Positions 33,821-48,925 of a stretch of DNA of 64,000 nt are shown one piece after another; position 1 is the stretch's first letter; each line of letters begins with the position of its first letter. The stretch comes from Tyto alba. Its lineage: Eukaryota; Chordata; Aves; Strigiformes; Tytonidae. The notes beneath the pieces were generated by a model. It made no database searches and was not told the origin of the DNA. It saw only the letters and a program-made list of their open reading frames with translations. The stretch spans positions 13,757,777-13,821,776 of the forward strand of contig NW_024881303.1 of assembly GCF_018691265.1 (NCBI RefSeq), given 5' to 3'. The translations under genes and the position numbers were made by a program.

Positions 33821-36800
33821 TCATCTTAAACTCATTTTCTTGCCTAGTAATCTTGGTCTTCCTCTTGATCCAGCTCCCATCTTAAAGAGTCTGTTTATCT
33901 TTTTCAGACCACTGTATCATCATCCCCTTGGGGGACACTGCACTCCAGTCTCTGGGCTGCAGCATGCACAGCATAAACAAAACCTGCTGTGATCTTGTTT
34001 GGTAAACACTAGCAATTCTCTGTTGAAATGTACAAATGACAATTTTTCAGGGGCTTATGTCTTATTTGGAAAAGAGCAGCTATTCATAAGGAAAAGAGGA
34101 AGTGTACCATGAAGGAAACTGCAGCATGTCCTGATAAACTGCATTCCCTGCTCTGTACCATGGAGATAGGGTAAAGTATGGGAAAATGTATTTAAATTTT
34201 TCTAAGATTACCATAATTTTGGCCCAGCTCCATGTCAACCCTCTACTGAATCTTGGAAATATTTGATGAATTTTTGCTGACAATAGTTACGGAAAATTCA
34301 GGAAAATACCTTCTTCATGCAGATGTCTGGCACACACAATTCCAGATGGAATAGCTATAAACTTGATTAAGTTCTCATCTGTCTGAAAACAAGGCCTCAT
34401 GACCGAAAGTATCATGCAATGTAAAGGATAGGTGATGCTGAAAGAGTCCTGCCAGAAGCTATGGAGAGTGGCAGGGTGCATGTGAGCTAATAGGACCACA
34501 GGAGGAGAAGATGAAGTGTCAGCAAAGGATTATTACCGAATCCAGAAAAGAATGGGATGAATTAAAACTGAGGAAGGAGCACAAGACTGGAACAGCGAGG
34601 AAAGCACAGGACAGAAGTCAGAAGAAATCAGTGCTGAGCAGACACACCGCTTGACACTCCTCAGAGAACTTCCTCATCTACTTGTGCCACTACACCACCA
34701 CATTCACGAGTTATTCCACTACCAACATCTGGCTCAGCCATTCAGCCATTCTTACTTTATTGCCTTTTCTTTAGTAGTGTTTCCCTCTACTACCCAATGA
34801 TTTCTTGGAGAAGCTCAGCTCATCACTGATTCCTGGCAGTTGCTTTCACTCCAAAGCCCTTGTCTTCACCCTCTGAGCTCACAGACCTCAGCATCTGCAT
34901 GTCCCTGAGCAGGCAAGCAGGCCCAGTGCCTCCCCAGGAGCTACCGTGCCCAAGGGCAGATTAGGAAGGGAACTTGGATCAGTCTCGAAGAAGCTCAAAG
35001 ATGCATTCATGCTTGTGCTGTGATTTCTCTTACACACTATGCAACAATGAAACCAAGCAGGAGTGGGATGACCCATTTGTTTGGTTGCCATGACAATGTG
35101 CTACCCAGCGCAGAACGCTGCTCTGAGCAGCCTTGCTGCTTAGCTGCTGTAGGCTGACGATGCCCTAAAAAAAATAATGTAAGAGAGTCATCCATTGTCA
35201 TTGCACTGCACTGCATTGACCTCAGCGAGACGAGAGGTGCAGTTCATCTAAGTGACAGAGGTCTGCTGCTCAGAATATAGCATTTCTTTGAAAAGAAGGT
35301 TGTTTGGGTTGGTTTTTGTCTTCTTTTTTCCTAAGAGGGATTGAATGAATGAGATGGGGATTTATTTGAAATTCTGAGAGGGATCATTTAATTTCTAATG
35401 CAAGTATAACACTGCAAATAAAATACATAAGGAAACCAACAGTGGCTTATAGACATAGGGGCAGAACTGTATTCACACTGAAGCAGAAAGAAAAATATTT
35501 TCTCTGGAGTGGAAGCTGCTGACATCTGTAAGTGGGTATGCATAAGAAACATGTAAAGATATTCCTGAGGTCTGATTTAGAACGGTGGATACTGTTCTGT
35601 ATCCTACATGGATGAAGGTAAGCAGCGCTTGCTCTCCCTAACATGAGCAACTACCTCTGCTGGTGCAGGAAGGAAAAATACTTCACCATTAGCTTATTAT
35701 CCCTCAGAGATAACTTGGCTTTATTTATTTAAAGAAATATTTTCTTTTCAAATACAGATCATCCAGGATATATGCCTTGGAGGGTTTTACTGAGTCTTTG
35801 AGGCATTTTTCATATTCCCCACTTAATGTTGCTGCTTGCTATGAGACAAAGATTACTTTTATCTCTAATTTTGTGCTTTGCTATAGATGTGTTTATGATA
35901 TTGTTATTACTATTATTATTAATGATGAAAATAATAATTTGTGTTGCTGTAGAATTTAGGAATCCAAATCAAGAATCTTGCTCTAACATACCAGACTCAG
36001 TATCTACTTGCCTGTTTTTATTTAAACTCCTATACTCATTCTTTACAAAATACGTGTCAGTGAGCAGTGAGTATATAACATATCCCCTAGATCAGATGTA
36101 ATTTCTTTCTATTCTTTGGGAGATTTGGAGACATATACCTGTTCCTGTCACAGGGAGGGATGTGCTATGCAAATCTCTATGCCCTTGATAAGATCAGCTC
36201 TTAGCAACAGGCAATTTCCCTGTGTAACACTCTTGGAGTGGATTTCCACTCCCTCTGTGTATATGCTGTTAACGGAATAAGTTTGGCTCTCCTTGGAATT
36301 TCTGCTTAAATTGACTCAAAACCAATGTCAAAGCAAAGTGTTGTGTGCACATTCATATAAGAGATGAAACAATGAAGACTTGCACACAGGTTTCTCCCCA
36401 GTCCACATCCCCATTTTTGCTCACCAGTTTTAGACTTGGTCTTCAAGAATGCAGAGCTTCTCACCCCAGTTTTAAAGGAATTCTTTCCTGAGCGAATTTC
36501 CTATTTTGAATATCATGGTAAATGGTAAAAATGTAAAAGGCGTTTACCAAACATACATACTATTAGAATAAATTAATAGCTTTCTTTAATAACATTTTCC
36601 AGACCACTGAAAGACTAATGAAAACATCTCTCTGGATATCAACAAAGCAGTGTCACATGGGAATTTAATTAAGCAGAAAAGTCAGGAATTAAAGTGCAGG
36701 AACTGTAATCTGGATAGGAAGTTGATTAGAGGGGAGATGGAAATGGGAAATGTATTAGATAAAGTATCTGGCTGGAAGGAGGGAGATTACTGGAGTTCTT

Positions 36801-37929
36801 GGGTATTTTTCCTGATCAACCTTGTTTAATATTTTCAGTAATGAGCAGCTTGTGTATGTATAAATGACTGAAGAGAAACTATATCATTTTAAATGAATGC
36901 TACATTTGGACATTAGCATTTTGAGACTCATGGTTAATTTTGTTTCCAAGATCTGCTTCAAAAATGTCATCTCATTTAAGCTCATGCATTCACAATCTTT
37001 GACATCCTAACAGCTTCACAGGACAGCCATCATGAGACGTCACTGAAGAATAGAGATGAGCCACATGATTTTCAGGCTTTTTCTCATAGAGGGTTTGCCC
37101 CTTTGGCAGATTAGAGCTACTGTCTCTGAGGTGTATGAAGCCTGGAACTTGTCCCCTGTTAATAACGTATTCTAATACAGCTCTTCAATATTTGCTTCTT
37201 TAATGTAGTAAGCTTTCAGTCTCCCAGATGTGAAGTAGTTTAAGTTTATTCTTTTAAAGCAGCAAGACCTTAAAGCTTTTTAAATGCTGCATGGATACCA
37301 AGAACAAACTGCTCATCAGGGTCTAATTTCCTGTGCAGTTTCTTTAAATGAAAGTCCAGCCTCACACACAGAGAACTTAGTAACAGATGTTCTGTCTTGA
37401 GATTTACACTGGTGGGTGGAAGAATCAATGACAAGAAGCATGCAATATCTAAAAAAGAACAGGTACTCAAGAGCATCAAATAAATATTTACTTGCAAATT
37501 TGAAAACAAAAGCTAATGATTAACTAAGCATAAAAACTTTTGCAAGAGTCCTTCTGGAAGCATTCTTTACCAGGGAACTGCTGTAGTTAAACACATTCCT
37601 GAAGCACCTTATAAACATATTTTATCCTTCTGATCTGTGGATCTGTGCAGATGGTGGGCTGCTGATGACTCTTGCTTGGGAGAAGTGAGAAATCAAGTAA
37701 GACACTGTAACAGGATGTAGAGAAAGAACATTATGAAGGGACTTTCAATTGGCCAGTGCTTTAAGAAAGCTTTGCCTGGACCTTCTCCTGTAGTGATGTT
37801 TCAAAGATTGAAATGATTTAAAACTCAAATGAACTAGGTTTTAATGGAACATGGTCTAAAACACTAGCTTTAAAATAGAGGCACGTGGAAATGACTGGGT
37901 GGGAAAGACTGTAAATAAGTAGATCTATA
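33821..37929. other. Upstream intergenic DNA, no gene recognised
   Basis: AT-rich and non-coding, with only short chance ORFs. A homeodomain-site-like AT-rich stretch around 36600-36960 could be a conserved non-coding element, but this needs alignment. No transposon was recognised. Confidence 0.6.
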
Positions 37930-38740
37930 CACCCTTTATATGTCTAGAAACCAAAGAAAAACAGGAACAAGGACACTGAAGAGCAACTAGCAAAAGCAAT
38001 CAAAACTACCGATAAGTATTTATTAATATTCATCAGAAACAAAAGGCCTGCCAAAAATTTGTAGGGTCCACTGACGATCAGGATATGGAAGATGTGCTCA
38101 GAGAACACAGAACAATTTCAGAGGTGGCAGAGACTTGCTGAATCAGTGTTCACAGCAGATTAAACAAAGGATATTCCTATTGAAAAATCATTCTTTATGG
38201 GAGACTCATCAGAAACTGAAGTGATACTGAAGAGATGCTGGAACTGACTGAAAAAATGAACAATCACATATCACCGGGACCAGAGCATAATCACTCATCA
38301 GATCCAAAGGAAGTCAAGTATGAAAGAGCCGCATTACTAATTATGGTGTAATAATTAGCAGTCCCCTCCTACTGAAATTGCATCTATACCTGAGGACTCA
38401 GGGGTGACATTAAGATGTCTATTTAAAATAAAAATGTTTCCAGAACAGTTATGGGGAATCAACAGGCCTATAAAGCCTAATAGCTATATAGAACAAATTA
38501 GTAGAAACTATAAAAAAGAATGGAATTAATGGACATGTGGTGCATGTGATTTAACTGTCAAGAGTCAAACTGGGGTTTTTTTTTGTGAAGTCAGTAAGTT
38601 TTTTTTTTTATGAAGGGAAGCCCTCCATTGCAAATCATTTACAGTTCTTTCCAGAAGTCAATAAAAATTTGAATAAGCATGATGTGATCGATAAATCCTT
38701 AGATTTTTAGAATGTTTTTGACAGTCTTTCATTTTTACTG
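37930..38740 (+). mobile_element. Ancient CR1/L3-type LINE fragment (reverse transcriptase start)
   Basis: A heavily decayed, uninterrupted-order piece of ORF2. The key block at about 38225-38325 reads EEMLELTEKMNNHISPGPE in one frame, then HNHSSDPKEVKYE. This corresponds to the conserved KSPGPDGIHPRVLKEL start of CR1-clade reverse transcriptases. It is followed by decayed GNYRPISL, VETIVKNRI, Q-H-G-F and DFQKAFD blocks up to about 38730. Many indels and stops are present. It is far more diverged than the 24-kb and 33-kb copies, so it is an older insertion. Confidence 0.75.
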
Positions 38741-41700
38741 CAGCTTTGCACCTGTGATGTTGGGGGCTCACTGACAGAGACAAAATATGAAGCAAAATGA
38801 ACCTCTGGTTTAACATGGTTATGCTAATGTTCTTCTGTTATAGCCAAGATGTCTCCTGCCCACTGTGTCCTTGCCAGTAGGTTGTTGCTCCTGGGATTGG
38901 TTTCAGACAACACAGAATACTTCTGAGTTGAAACAAACCTCAAAGCAATCCCTTATGGCCCTGTGGTATTTATTCGTATCATCTCAGAGTCCCACATTCC
39001 TGTTCTCTGTTCCTCTAAATGGTTTCTCAGTCTATGCATGAGCTGTGGGCTCCTTGCTCTGGGCTGAAACTCTCTCAACTCTCTTGTGCCACAGAAACTC
39101 CACTTCTATGAGTAAATTTATCCCCTGTGAAAAAGAAATCTTCTCCTGCTTTCTAGAGGAGTCCACCCTGCCCTTCAAGGAACATAACGTAAAATGAGAA
39201 TAAGCAGCCAAACAGAGCTTGTCTGTCACAGCTATGGACAAAAGCGAATATTCCTGCTGGCAGGCAACCTGATTAGCAGGAGAGCTCAAGAAACACCTGC
39301 TGCCAACTCACAAATGGAAGCGTCTTTAGTGGGCTCAAAGCCACACAGGCTTTTGAGACATCAACTGCCACATAACATCCTGGCATAACAGATGATGTGT
39401 TGGAGGAAACAGGCAAAGAGACAATGTGATTTGTTCAGGGAGACAAGAGAGGGACACTATGCCACACTGATTAATAACCATGATCAATTAAAAATCTGTT
39501 AGTCTTTTCTAACTTACATTCAAGGCCAGGCAGCTTGAGAATTTGGCAGCTACAGCTGGGCTCCTCTGTGGAGCAGATCTTATGGTGGCCAAGAACCCAG
39601 CCCTTTATGTCTTCAGAGTGAATCTACCAGATTTTACATCCTATTTAGATGCCTTTCTGACAGCTGAGAAGTAACTGAGTTCAGATGACATGAGCTGGTT
39701 TGATATGTATTGCATTCATTTCTCAGTATTGCAATTTTAGTCATCTCTACTTCAGATGTTTGCAGCTACTCTCTTGCCATTCGCTGACTATCATTGCATC
39801 ATTAAGCACATAATTTTCATTAATCATCACTTCAATTCACACTAGTTTCATCAGAACCTTCAATTTATTAGGTACTGTAGGGCTCAAACTTATTTGTTCT
39901 CTTGCTTCTCTGGGGGGGCACAATACAACTATCTTTCATTGCTTTGCAACTTTTATTTTACAATTTTGTTTTATCTATAAGTTGTTGATGATCTTAAATG
40001 TTTCCAGACGTTTTAATCCTAAAAATGATTGAAGCCCCACTCCAGCACTGAGCTTAAAATAAAAATAGCTAATCTGGATCAGTTTGGAGATTCATAGTAT
40101 CTGTTAATATAAGAAATAGGGTAAGCATTACCATGTGGTGACACATCCCCTTCTTATCTTCCAGCAGTGTGTGGCTTAGAGATTTCATGAGTGATATAGC
40201 TGTGCACTATATATATCAGTGATATATCAGGGAAGAGACCATAAACCAGAGTTGCCGTTCTCCAGATGTCTCCACATACCAGACAAGCATGTTTCTCCCG
40301 TTTCATCTCCTGCCTGCTGTGTAGATAGTCAGAGATATGGCTTTAAAATATACAAGAGAAAAAAATGGCTAAAAAAACAAGTCATGAAAATATAACTATT
40401 TTCTTATAATTGTTCTGGAGATATTTTGACCAGAGCTGAAAAATCAAGCTATATATGTTTATAAATGTGTGCTATGTCATCTAGTGTGTATTTTTTGACT
40501 GTTTGTTTGTTTGTTTTTTTAATATGCTATTTATGTGAAAAAAGTTTTCTACTTTCTCTTTATTTTTACTTTAAAGAGACAAAGAAGGTATAGGTCTTTA
40601 ACTAGTGTAAATGTTCTCCTTCAAATTTGATGTCGATTGGCTGATTCATACAACATAAGGATTGGGCTCATGTTCTTTGGAATTAGGTGATGGACAGTTT
40701 CATAGGAATATATCAACTAGAAACATAGGAAAATATTAACATTCAACATAGAAAATAAAGGATTTGAGTTATCTACAAGAAAACTGGAGAAAATGGAGTC
40801 TGGTAAATGCAAAAGTATGATTCATTAAAATCTTGGAGAAAGTTCAGGAAAAGTAAACAGTCAATCCTGATTACAGCATAAGAATACACCAAAAATGTTC
40901 TTATTGTCCTTCTGTCCTAATGCAAGACACCCTAAGAAATCAGAGTGGAATATATTCCAATATGTATAATTAAAAGGATAAATTTGTAAGAATTATAAAG
41001 AGAAATTTGCAAAGGATATGATTTCTCTCTCTACTGGGAAGTGATATTTTAGGAGGAAAGTTCATATGTATCTTATAAAAGATCTACAGAAACACCGAGC
41101 AGCCTCCTAGCCTTACTTTCCCAGAACATCAGAGGCAGCTCTTTCTGATCCAAGTGCCTTTTAGCATCACAGCACACAGTATGGTTAGTGTCTGTAATAT
41201 TGTTTTTTGTGTTCTCTGATGATAAGTACAACTCATGTTGTACATCTGATTTTTTTAGGTAATTTGGCAACTATATTTTTATTTTGGAGAAGGCAAGGGC
41301 ATAAGAAGTGTCTGGGATTTCTAGTAGAAGTCAGATACTTGTAAATATGTTTCTGGATGAGACCTTTCTACATACAGTTGCTACCCCATAGAAAAGACGT
41401 CTTCACCTGTTGTTAGGTTAGGTTTCCTTGAAAAAACTCAGAAGTAATAATTCCCATCTAAACTAGTAGTTCCTGAGTTGGTATTCTTCAAGGGGCATAT
41501 GGAGCTCTGGAAGTACAAATGACTCAAAATGCAATCTTACTCCAAAAATTAAAACAGCTTTTACTAAAAGATATGTCTTGTTGGTTGTGTCAAGGGATTT
41601 ATGATTTTGTATTGGGCACATTTCTTTACTAGTTACCAAGGAGAGATTCTGGTACAAATAAAAACTTCAATTCAAATAGAAAACTGATTTTTAAGTAGAA

Positions 41701-44700
41701 AATTAACTCTGTTTTATTACTGGAAGAATTAATGTGGACTGGAGCCAGAAACTATGTATTTTCATTGTCTGCTTTTAAATAGAAAAAATCCCTCTGTATT
41801 TCTGTGCACACAAAGTGGTCACTTAAAGGCAAAAGGCAAATGAAGAGCATTTTGCTTAATTTATACATCCTCGTGTACTTGGTTAGCTGCTGTGAAATAT
41901 CATTTCCTTTTAGTAGGAAGCCACAGGTATCGAACCAATTGGTGCCGTATCTTTATGAGAAATTGCTGCAAGTTGGGGAACCCTTTCCATTTCACAGCAG
42001 ATCTGTCCTTTAATTTGGGTAACTGACTCACTGAGGCCGGAGGAAGAAATAGTGAACTTTTGATTTCAGCCAGTTTTCCCGAGGTACACACAGATGAGCA
42101 TACAGCTAAAGCGGACAAAGAGAACTGTAATTGCAATGCGCTGCAGGCTGGTTTCTGGCTGTCAGCAAGCTCTGCCTTAGCTCTGCCTTCACAGGAGGCA
42201 AGCAAAGGACAACGTCACACCAGATGTCGGCTGTCCCTGAGTGTCAGAAGAGCAAGGAACCAGCTTGGCTACAGCACTGATGCTGCCAAAACCTAGTGAG
42301 GCACCATTTTATTACCCCAGGGTCTGTAAAGCAGCCCTATCCTTTTTAGCCCTGACCTTCCCCCATCATCGTGCAAGGGTGGATGTTCAAAAGCTTAAGA
42401 GAGCAACTGGACGTTTGCAGCGAGGACTATGCAGCCAGACAGGAGAAAGAGGAAAGGAAGATCAGTGCTGCTTTGGGGATACCTCCCCGAAGGTGCTGGA
42501 TGGGTAGGAGTGGATTTTCTTTATGTGACAATGTGCTTTGTTAAGAGGAAGGTTCTCCTCTTGTGACAGCAGCTTCTGGGAGGGCACTGACACTGCTAGC
42601 ATGCGTTTCTCATTTAGTGCTCTCAGTTACTCTGTTCCTCTCATTCCCGTGTGTGACTAAAGACTACCTGAGAGATATCTTACCAAAATGACTGCGACAG
42701 TCATTTGTTTGGGTTGGAAACGGGAGCAACCAGCAAACCTCACATCCAGGGTAGTGGTGGAGAAAGGGAGAGATTCAAAGAGTAGTGCTGTTATTTTTTT
42801 GCTTCCTGATGAGTCTCTTGCACCTATGGAGAATTTCAAAAGAGTGATTTAGGGCAACTGGAGGCTTATTCCTATGCACTTGATCTGGTAAAGCATCCCT
42901 ATACTCTGTGCTAGTCTGGTTTGTAGCTGAGTGCAACAAGATTATCCTCGCTCAAGTAAATGCTAGTACTGGGGATGTAAAATGCTGAACTGTATTCTGC
43001 AAAGTAACTCCAGAAATAAAGAGTAGAAACTTAAATAGCTAATGGCTTATTCTTCTCAAAAAACCACAACACAACAAAACAAAAAATGAGGAAAAGGTGG
43101 AACCTCCTGCAACACTAAAAGCCTGTATGATGCAGAAACTCAATTCTTGGTTCTGTCTTTTAATAAAAACACAATACTGTTGAGGATATTGGCTCTCTTT
43201 CCTGAGGAAATCCAGCACACTCTTAATTCCTGTACATTGCCAGGCAGACATCATAACTACATGACCAAAAATGTAATAGCTTTCTTTCTATACATGTAGA
43301 TGGGACAAATAGGTACTCCTATGAAACCAGATCTTTTAAAGATGGATTAAATTTTCAAATGAAACACTTTTGTTGAGAAAAATGGGTTTCTACTAAGCAG
43401 AAATGTCTGCTCTCAGAAACTTTCAATTTTCATTATAAACCTGAAGTGGTCTCAAACTAGAGAAAATTCTGGCCAAGCTTTGAAATTATTTTTAGCTTTC
43501 ATGTTTATTTTTTACAGATGATCTAAAATGTCAGCAATAACTCTTCTGTCTTTAAATAACTCTACAATACATTTAAGAAAGATACTTCTTATAAAGTGAT
43601 AAAACAATCTCAGTCATTCTATAGAAATCAATTATATCAATTCAGTACAAAACAAATAATTTTTGGCATCCAAGTATGAGATGATATCATTATCTTACAT
43701 GTTCAACAAACAAGAGTTTAAGAAGAATATGAGAAAATTATAACCCCTTACTATAAATGTTCATTCTTCTTACCATCTGCACATGCTCCATATAGACTTC
43801 CCTGGTGTTTCAAAATGCAATGGTGCTTGGCTGGGATAATAGCTTTAGTTACATTTCCTATTATGATTTATTCAACCCTATTCTCTAAAACAATTATACA
43901 AATTGTAGAGTTAAAAAAAAACCCTTAAGGCAATATGAAGTAGCATTACAGGTTTCATTAAATCTCACTGAAATGGGTGGACTATTATAACCACGAGACC
44001 TTAAGGTACATTCAAAAATATGATCTAATCGTGCTACATAAAATAATTTCTTTCACTATAAATTTAGACCATTTACTGTAAACAGTGTGCCATGTGGTAG
44101 CATGTAAAGATACACCGAGCCAGGTTTAACAAGCTAATAAAATAGGAAGAGTTGCTCCATGTCAATGTACTATGGCACCAAAGCTGGTTGGTCTATCATG
44201 AAGACTTGTAAGGATATTTGCTGTCAGTTGGCCTGCGGACATCCATGCAGGAGCACCAGAGAAGGGCTGAGCAACCAACCTAGCAAGAAGGCTGCTACAA
44301 GACCTAGGATTTAGTCTAAGCTATTCCTTTTGAGACTGGCCAAGAGCAGAACACTAAAAATGTCACTTTTTGGGCTGAGTGCTGACTGAAAGAGGTGTCA
44401 AAGACTTAGCAAAGACAAAACTTTCTGTTAGGTCCTCCTGAGTGTAGAAACATCATTTTTGACATGCTTACTAAAGTAATGGGGAAGCATCAAACAACTG
44501 ACTTCATCACCATTCTTTTTCTAAAAAAATATCCTTCAATTATTTAACTATGAGCTACCCAGTTAGAAAAAAGGAATAAAGATAAATATAAAGGTAGGAA
44601 TTACGAACAAGGCTCATTGTGGTTTTCATTATAAAAGTTAGCAAATATATTTTTCAGTACTGATCAATTTGTCTTGTAAAAGAGTTTTGAATAGACAAAT

Positions 44701-47700
44701 TAACACTATGTCAGGACACCGAAGTTGCACAGCTTCATACTACATCATTTTGATGTTCCTAAACTAGAGAACTTTGTAAATATATTTGATAATTAACAAC
44801 GGAAATATTAATTGCATACATCCTTAGTGAGGGATACTGAGGATGGAAAAACTGAATTACTTTCTTATGCTTAACAATTTCTGCTTTGCAGAAAAACAGA
44901 TGAGCTGAAATTGGGTCCACACAGGGAGTTAGCAGACTGCCTATTATATCTCTCTATATAAAGTCTTGTGTTTAATGCAGGCATAGGATTTTGCACGTAT
45001 ACAACTTATTTCAGGATTTCCTGTTGCCCTCTCATATGACCTGGAGCTATACAAGGACTAAGGGAGGAAAAGAGTCCTAGTGGGGACAACTAATGGCAGG
45101 AAGGGAGGGAACAGAAGTACCTGATGGACACATTTCATTCCTTCTTTAGCCTATGACCTAACATACAGTTAAGTGAAGAAAGAACATCCATAATTGTTCA
45201 GCTGGGTTGTGAAAAAAAGAGAAATCTGTGTCATAGTTTATATAGGGTCTGACTGACATTGAACATCCACACACAGCTTCCTCAGAGTCAACTCCTACAA
45301 CTTGGACAGATGAAGAATAGGCATCTGTAAGACATAATATTTTAGTTGTAGTTCAGGTCCATGTTACAGCTTCTGCAGAAAATCACTGCTACAAATATCT
45401 CCTCCCTTCTCTCCCCTGGTAGCCTGGGTTGGAGACAGGATCTGAGAGTACAGTATGACCTGAGAGTTGCCAAACCTGGGCTGTGGTGGGCCAGAGAAGC
45501 AGTGAGAAGCCATGCAGAAGAGTACAAGAGGAGCACTAAGGGTTTTCTGGATTCGATGATCGCTTGCTTTACTGTACTTCTACCATCAGGTTTGCCATGG
45601 TAGTAAATAACAGTAATAAAACTAGAAGAGACCTCATATTCACATCACTTCAGATCTCTTATTTGGTCTCAAATTCCTGACAGTTTTTAAATCTTTAGCA
45701 GTCACTGTCTTTGGTGCCATGTGTGGGTTAGATTTCCCAGTAGACATACTATAGTTCTGGCAGATATGACAGCTTGTGATACTCTTTCCTAGAAAATTCC
45801 TCACCAGCTTTATTAACACTGGATCTATATTATGGGCTGGCAAAACCTGTTATATTATGGTGTATTACTTCACTCTGTGCTACTGTGAGCGCTTTACATC
45901 AGTCCCATTCAGTGCCTTTGGAGTGAGTGTTAATTAGGTGGATTAAATCTTCTTTCCCACTTCCTTTTCCCCTTCTCCATTACCAATCTCCTTTGATTTC
46001 ATATTCCCTCCTTCCCCCATCCCCTTCAGTTCTCAGATCATACAGCGGTTTCTCCATTTTTCAATTATCACCTGCACCAAAATTTCATTTTCTACTTAGT
46101 TTCTGGCAAGCCACTTGAGTACTTATGTACTGGAATGTCCCACTCATGGTGGGTTGTGTCTCTGCTTGTAGTGCCAAGCCAGCAGTGGCACTTGACCTGA
46201 CAGCCACAGGCTGTAGCACCAACTACTTGTCTTCATGCTTGCATCTGCCATCTCTGTCTTACACCTATCCCAGCCAGAGGGACAGAATGAAACACGTCAG
46301 TGTGCTTGAATCTCTGTGCAGGAAACATATATTCCTTTTAAAATAAGAGGCTCATTGGAGGAGGATCACAGAGGCAATAGGAGTGGTTTATTTCATGTCT
46401 CTTTCTGATTCATCTTTTTCACCTGAGAATGTTTCTTATTTTAGGTTTAGAGAATGGCAGATCATTTACATGCTGGTGTAAGTAATAATAAATTAGCTGC
46501 CTAAATCCCTTCTTCCTAGTCTACTGAGAAAATAAGACATGCTCACTAACATTTTATGCAGCCTATTGGATAGAAACAATATATCCAGAGTCAACAAACA
46601 GCTCTTAGATTTCAATATTGAACTCTCTATAAGCTAGTTTCTTTAAGGCTTGGTAGAAAAAAAATTGTGATATGGCCAAGGATTACCTTGAGTTCAGATC
46701 AACATAATAAGGCCATTCTTATGGCTGAAAGTAGTTCTTTTTATGCACTTGGAAATGACCTGAGCTGTGGCTGTGATGGAGTTAAATGTGACTGCTAACA
46801 TACTTAGTGTTCAAGAGTCTACAGCCTGGCTATAGACAAATCCTGGAGCAGCTATTTAGCACTTTTTCCCCCTGTTGAGGTTTTTTTGTTTGTTGGGGTT
46901 TTTTTGGTTTTGTTTTGGTGTTTTGTTTTTTTTTTTTTTTTTTTTACAACTCATATTTATAAGCATTATTCTGTTTAATAATAGTAATTCTTGCTCCAGG
47001 CCTGATTAGGTCCTCAGCAGTTTCCTGGAGTCATTATTTTCTTATTATTGTCCTATCAAGAAGAGTGGGAACCCATAAATGGACAGTGTTGCAACCACTC
47101 CTGAGCACTATAACCTCTCTTACAGGCCAGCTGATCCAGCTCCTACCTTCCTTTTCTAAAATTAGTTCAATGATCCTCTGAGTTTCTCATGTTCATTGAC
47201 TGGAGAGGGTTTCTAGAACTACTCTAAAAATATCCAGAAGGAACTGCATTCTCCAGCATTCTCTTGAACCTATTTTGCCTTAAATTTTTGTCACTTTTAA
47301 TCACATGACTCTTATTTGATTATTTTTTTCTGACCCTTGGCACCAAATTTGAGCATCTGGTCTTCTTTCAGGGAGTTCTTTGAAGCTGTATTTCACTTAC
47401 ATTTCTACTTTCACGTCTATCTACTCCTCTTCCTTCTATTTCCTTCTGTCATCCATTCCCTCCTTTTCTGCCTTTCCACTTGTTTTTGCTTCTCATTTGA
47501 TGTTTTACTTACAAGGATTCTCTCTTGTGTTCCAGCTGGATTTTTTGTCTTCACACAGATCTGTTGCTGAAACACAGCTCCACATTGTCCTTTAAACAAT
47601 TTTCCCGCAAATAAATTATTTAGACACACATACATGCACGCACTGTGTAAAATAACTACTGATTCACAAAGTACCTCATTCTATTTCTGACTTAATTTTG

Positions 47701-48544
47701 CTTTTTAAAAAACATAAGGCCCTACTGGCAGAAAAATCCATTGTTCTCTGAAGAAGGTAACATTTTTGTGTAACATTTTTTTTCCCTGCGACCAATACAT
47801 AATTTTTCCTGTGAAATGTGAAAAGCTTTATTTGTGAGTGGAAGCAGGTACAAGAGATCCTCCACTGAGCTATAAATATAAACAGTAAAAATTGTCTCAA
47901 TATTTATCCAAGAGCCAATCTGCTTCAGCCAACTCAGAGTACAGTGGCGGTTAAAATAATCTTTTAAGCGTTTTGTGTGGAAGCTGGAGACTGATCTGAA
48001 TATTTCTTAATGTAACTATTTAGACCACACAAAACTTCTGTCCAAACACTCTAATACATCTTTGTAGAAGAGATCATATATTCTTTCATCATCGTTGACC
48101 AGATATATACTACCTTTATTTTCAATTATTAGTTCAGTGCCCCAAAGGATAAAAGTCCTGTCTTTGTAAAAGAACAGTATGTACATTTGTTTTCTAGCAG
48201 TCTGCCCTAAGCACAACACAAAATGTTCCTCATAGTCTACAGAGGAAAGAATTTATAACTTTGCAATTTACAGCAACAGACCTTACAAACATATCTCTAA
48301 ATGTCCATAAAACAAACACTCTGCAATTGTTTTCTAGAGAGAAAGCAAGGGAAGCCAGCAGTTCTGATTCTAGTATGTACTTCAGAATTGCAATACTTGC
48401 ATTCCATGAACACCATTCTGTCAAAATGTTTGCACTATGTAAATGCATCTAAATCACCAATCTTGTATCTAATTCATTAGAAAATCACAGTGATCAATTA
48501 AATCTATAGTCTCATTCTGACTTCACAGATTAATGGCTGATAAA
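38741..48544. other. Upstream intergenic DNA, no gene recognised
   Basis: Nearly 10 kb without a recognisable exon. ORFs are short and lack motifs. A somewhat less AT-rich patch lies at 41900-42520, with several overlapping chance frames. A GT-rich simple repeat is listed separately. I saw no tRNA, snoRNA or hairpin gene. Confidence 0.6.
46881..46945. repeat. T-rich GTTTT repeat and poly(T)
   Basis: Irregular TTTTG and GGTTTT units end in a run of about 20 T. Low-complexity sequence. Confidence 0.9.
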
Positions 48545-48925
48545 GATACGGGTAGGATCACAGAAAGGTATCTAATCTATTACCCCACAACAAGGGAGGA
48601 ACAGGGAAACCTAATCCACTTCTCATATATGGTTTTTTCAATCTGTCCTTAAAAGTCTGTAACCATGGGGAGCCCATGTTCTCTCAAGGTAAGCTATTTT
48701 GGTGGTTAATTATCACCACCATTAGAGAGTTTTCCCTAATGTCTATCCTAAATCTCCTTTGATCTAATTCATCCTCATTACTTCCTGTCCTGTTCACTGT
48801 AGATAAAATGAACAGATAATTCTCTTGCTCTTTGCAGCAATCTATTCCATGTATAAGTTTTTGCATTGTAAGGTCATATTTTCTAAGCCGCTATATCTTT
48901 TGATTACAAGCAGTGATTTGCCTGA
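48545..48925 (-). mobile_element. CR1 LINE 3' region, older subfamily, minus strand
   Basis: On the plus strand the words AGGATCACAGAAAGGTATCT, AGGGAGCCCATGTTCTC-like, GTTTTCCCTAATGTCTATCC, TAAATCTCCTTTGATCTAAT, CTTCCTGTCCTGTTCACTG and TCTTTGCAGCAATCTATTCC follow the order of a CR1 3' untranslated and ORF2-end region in reverse. The copy is diverged and both ends are approximate. Confidence 0.75.
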
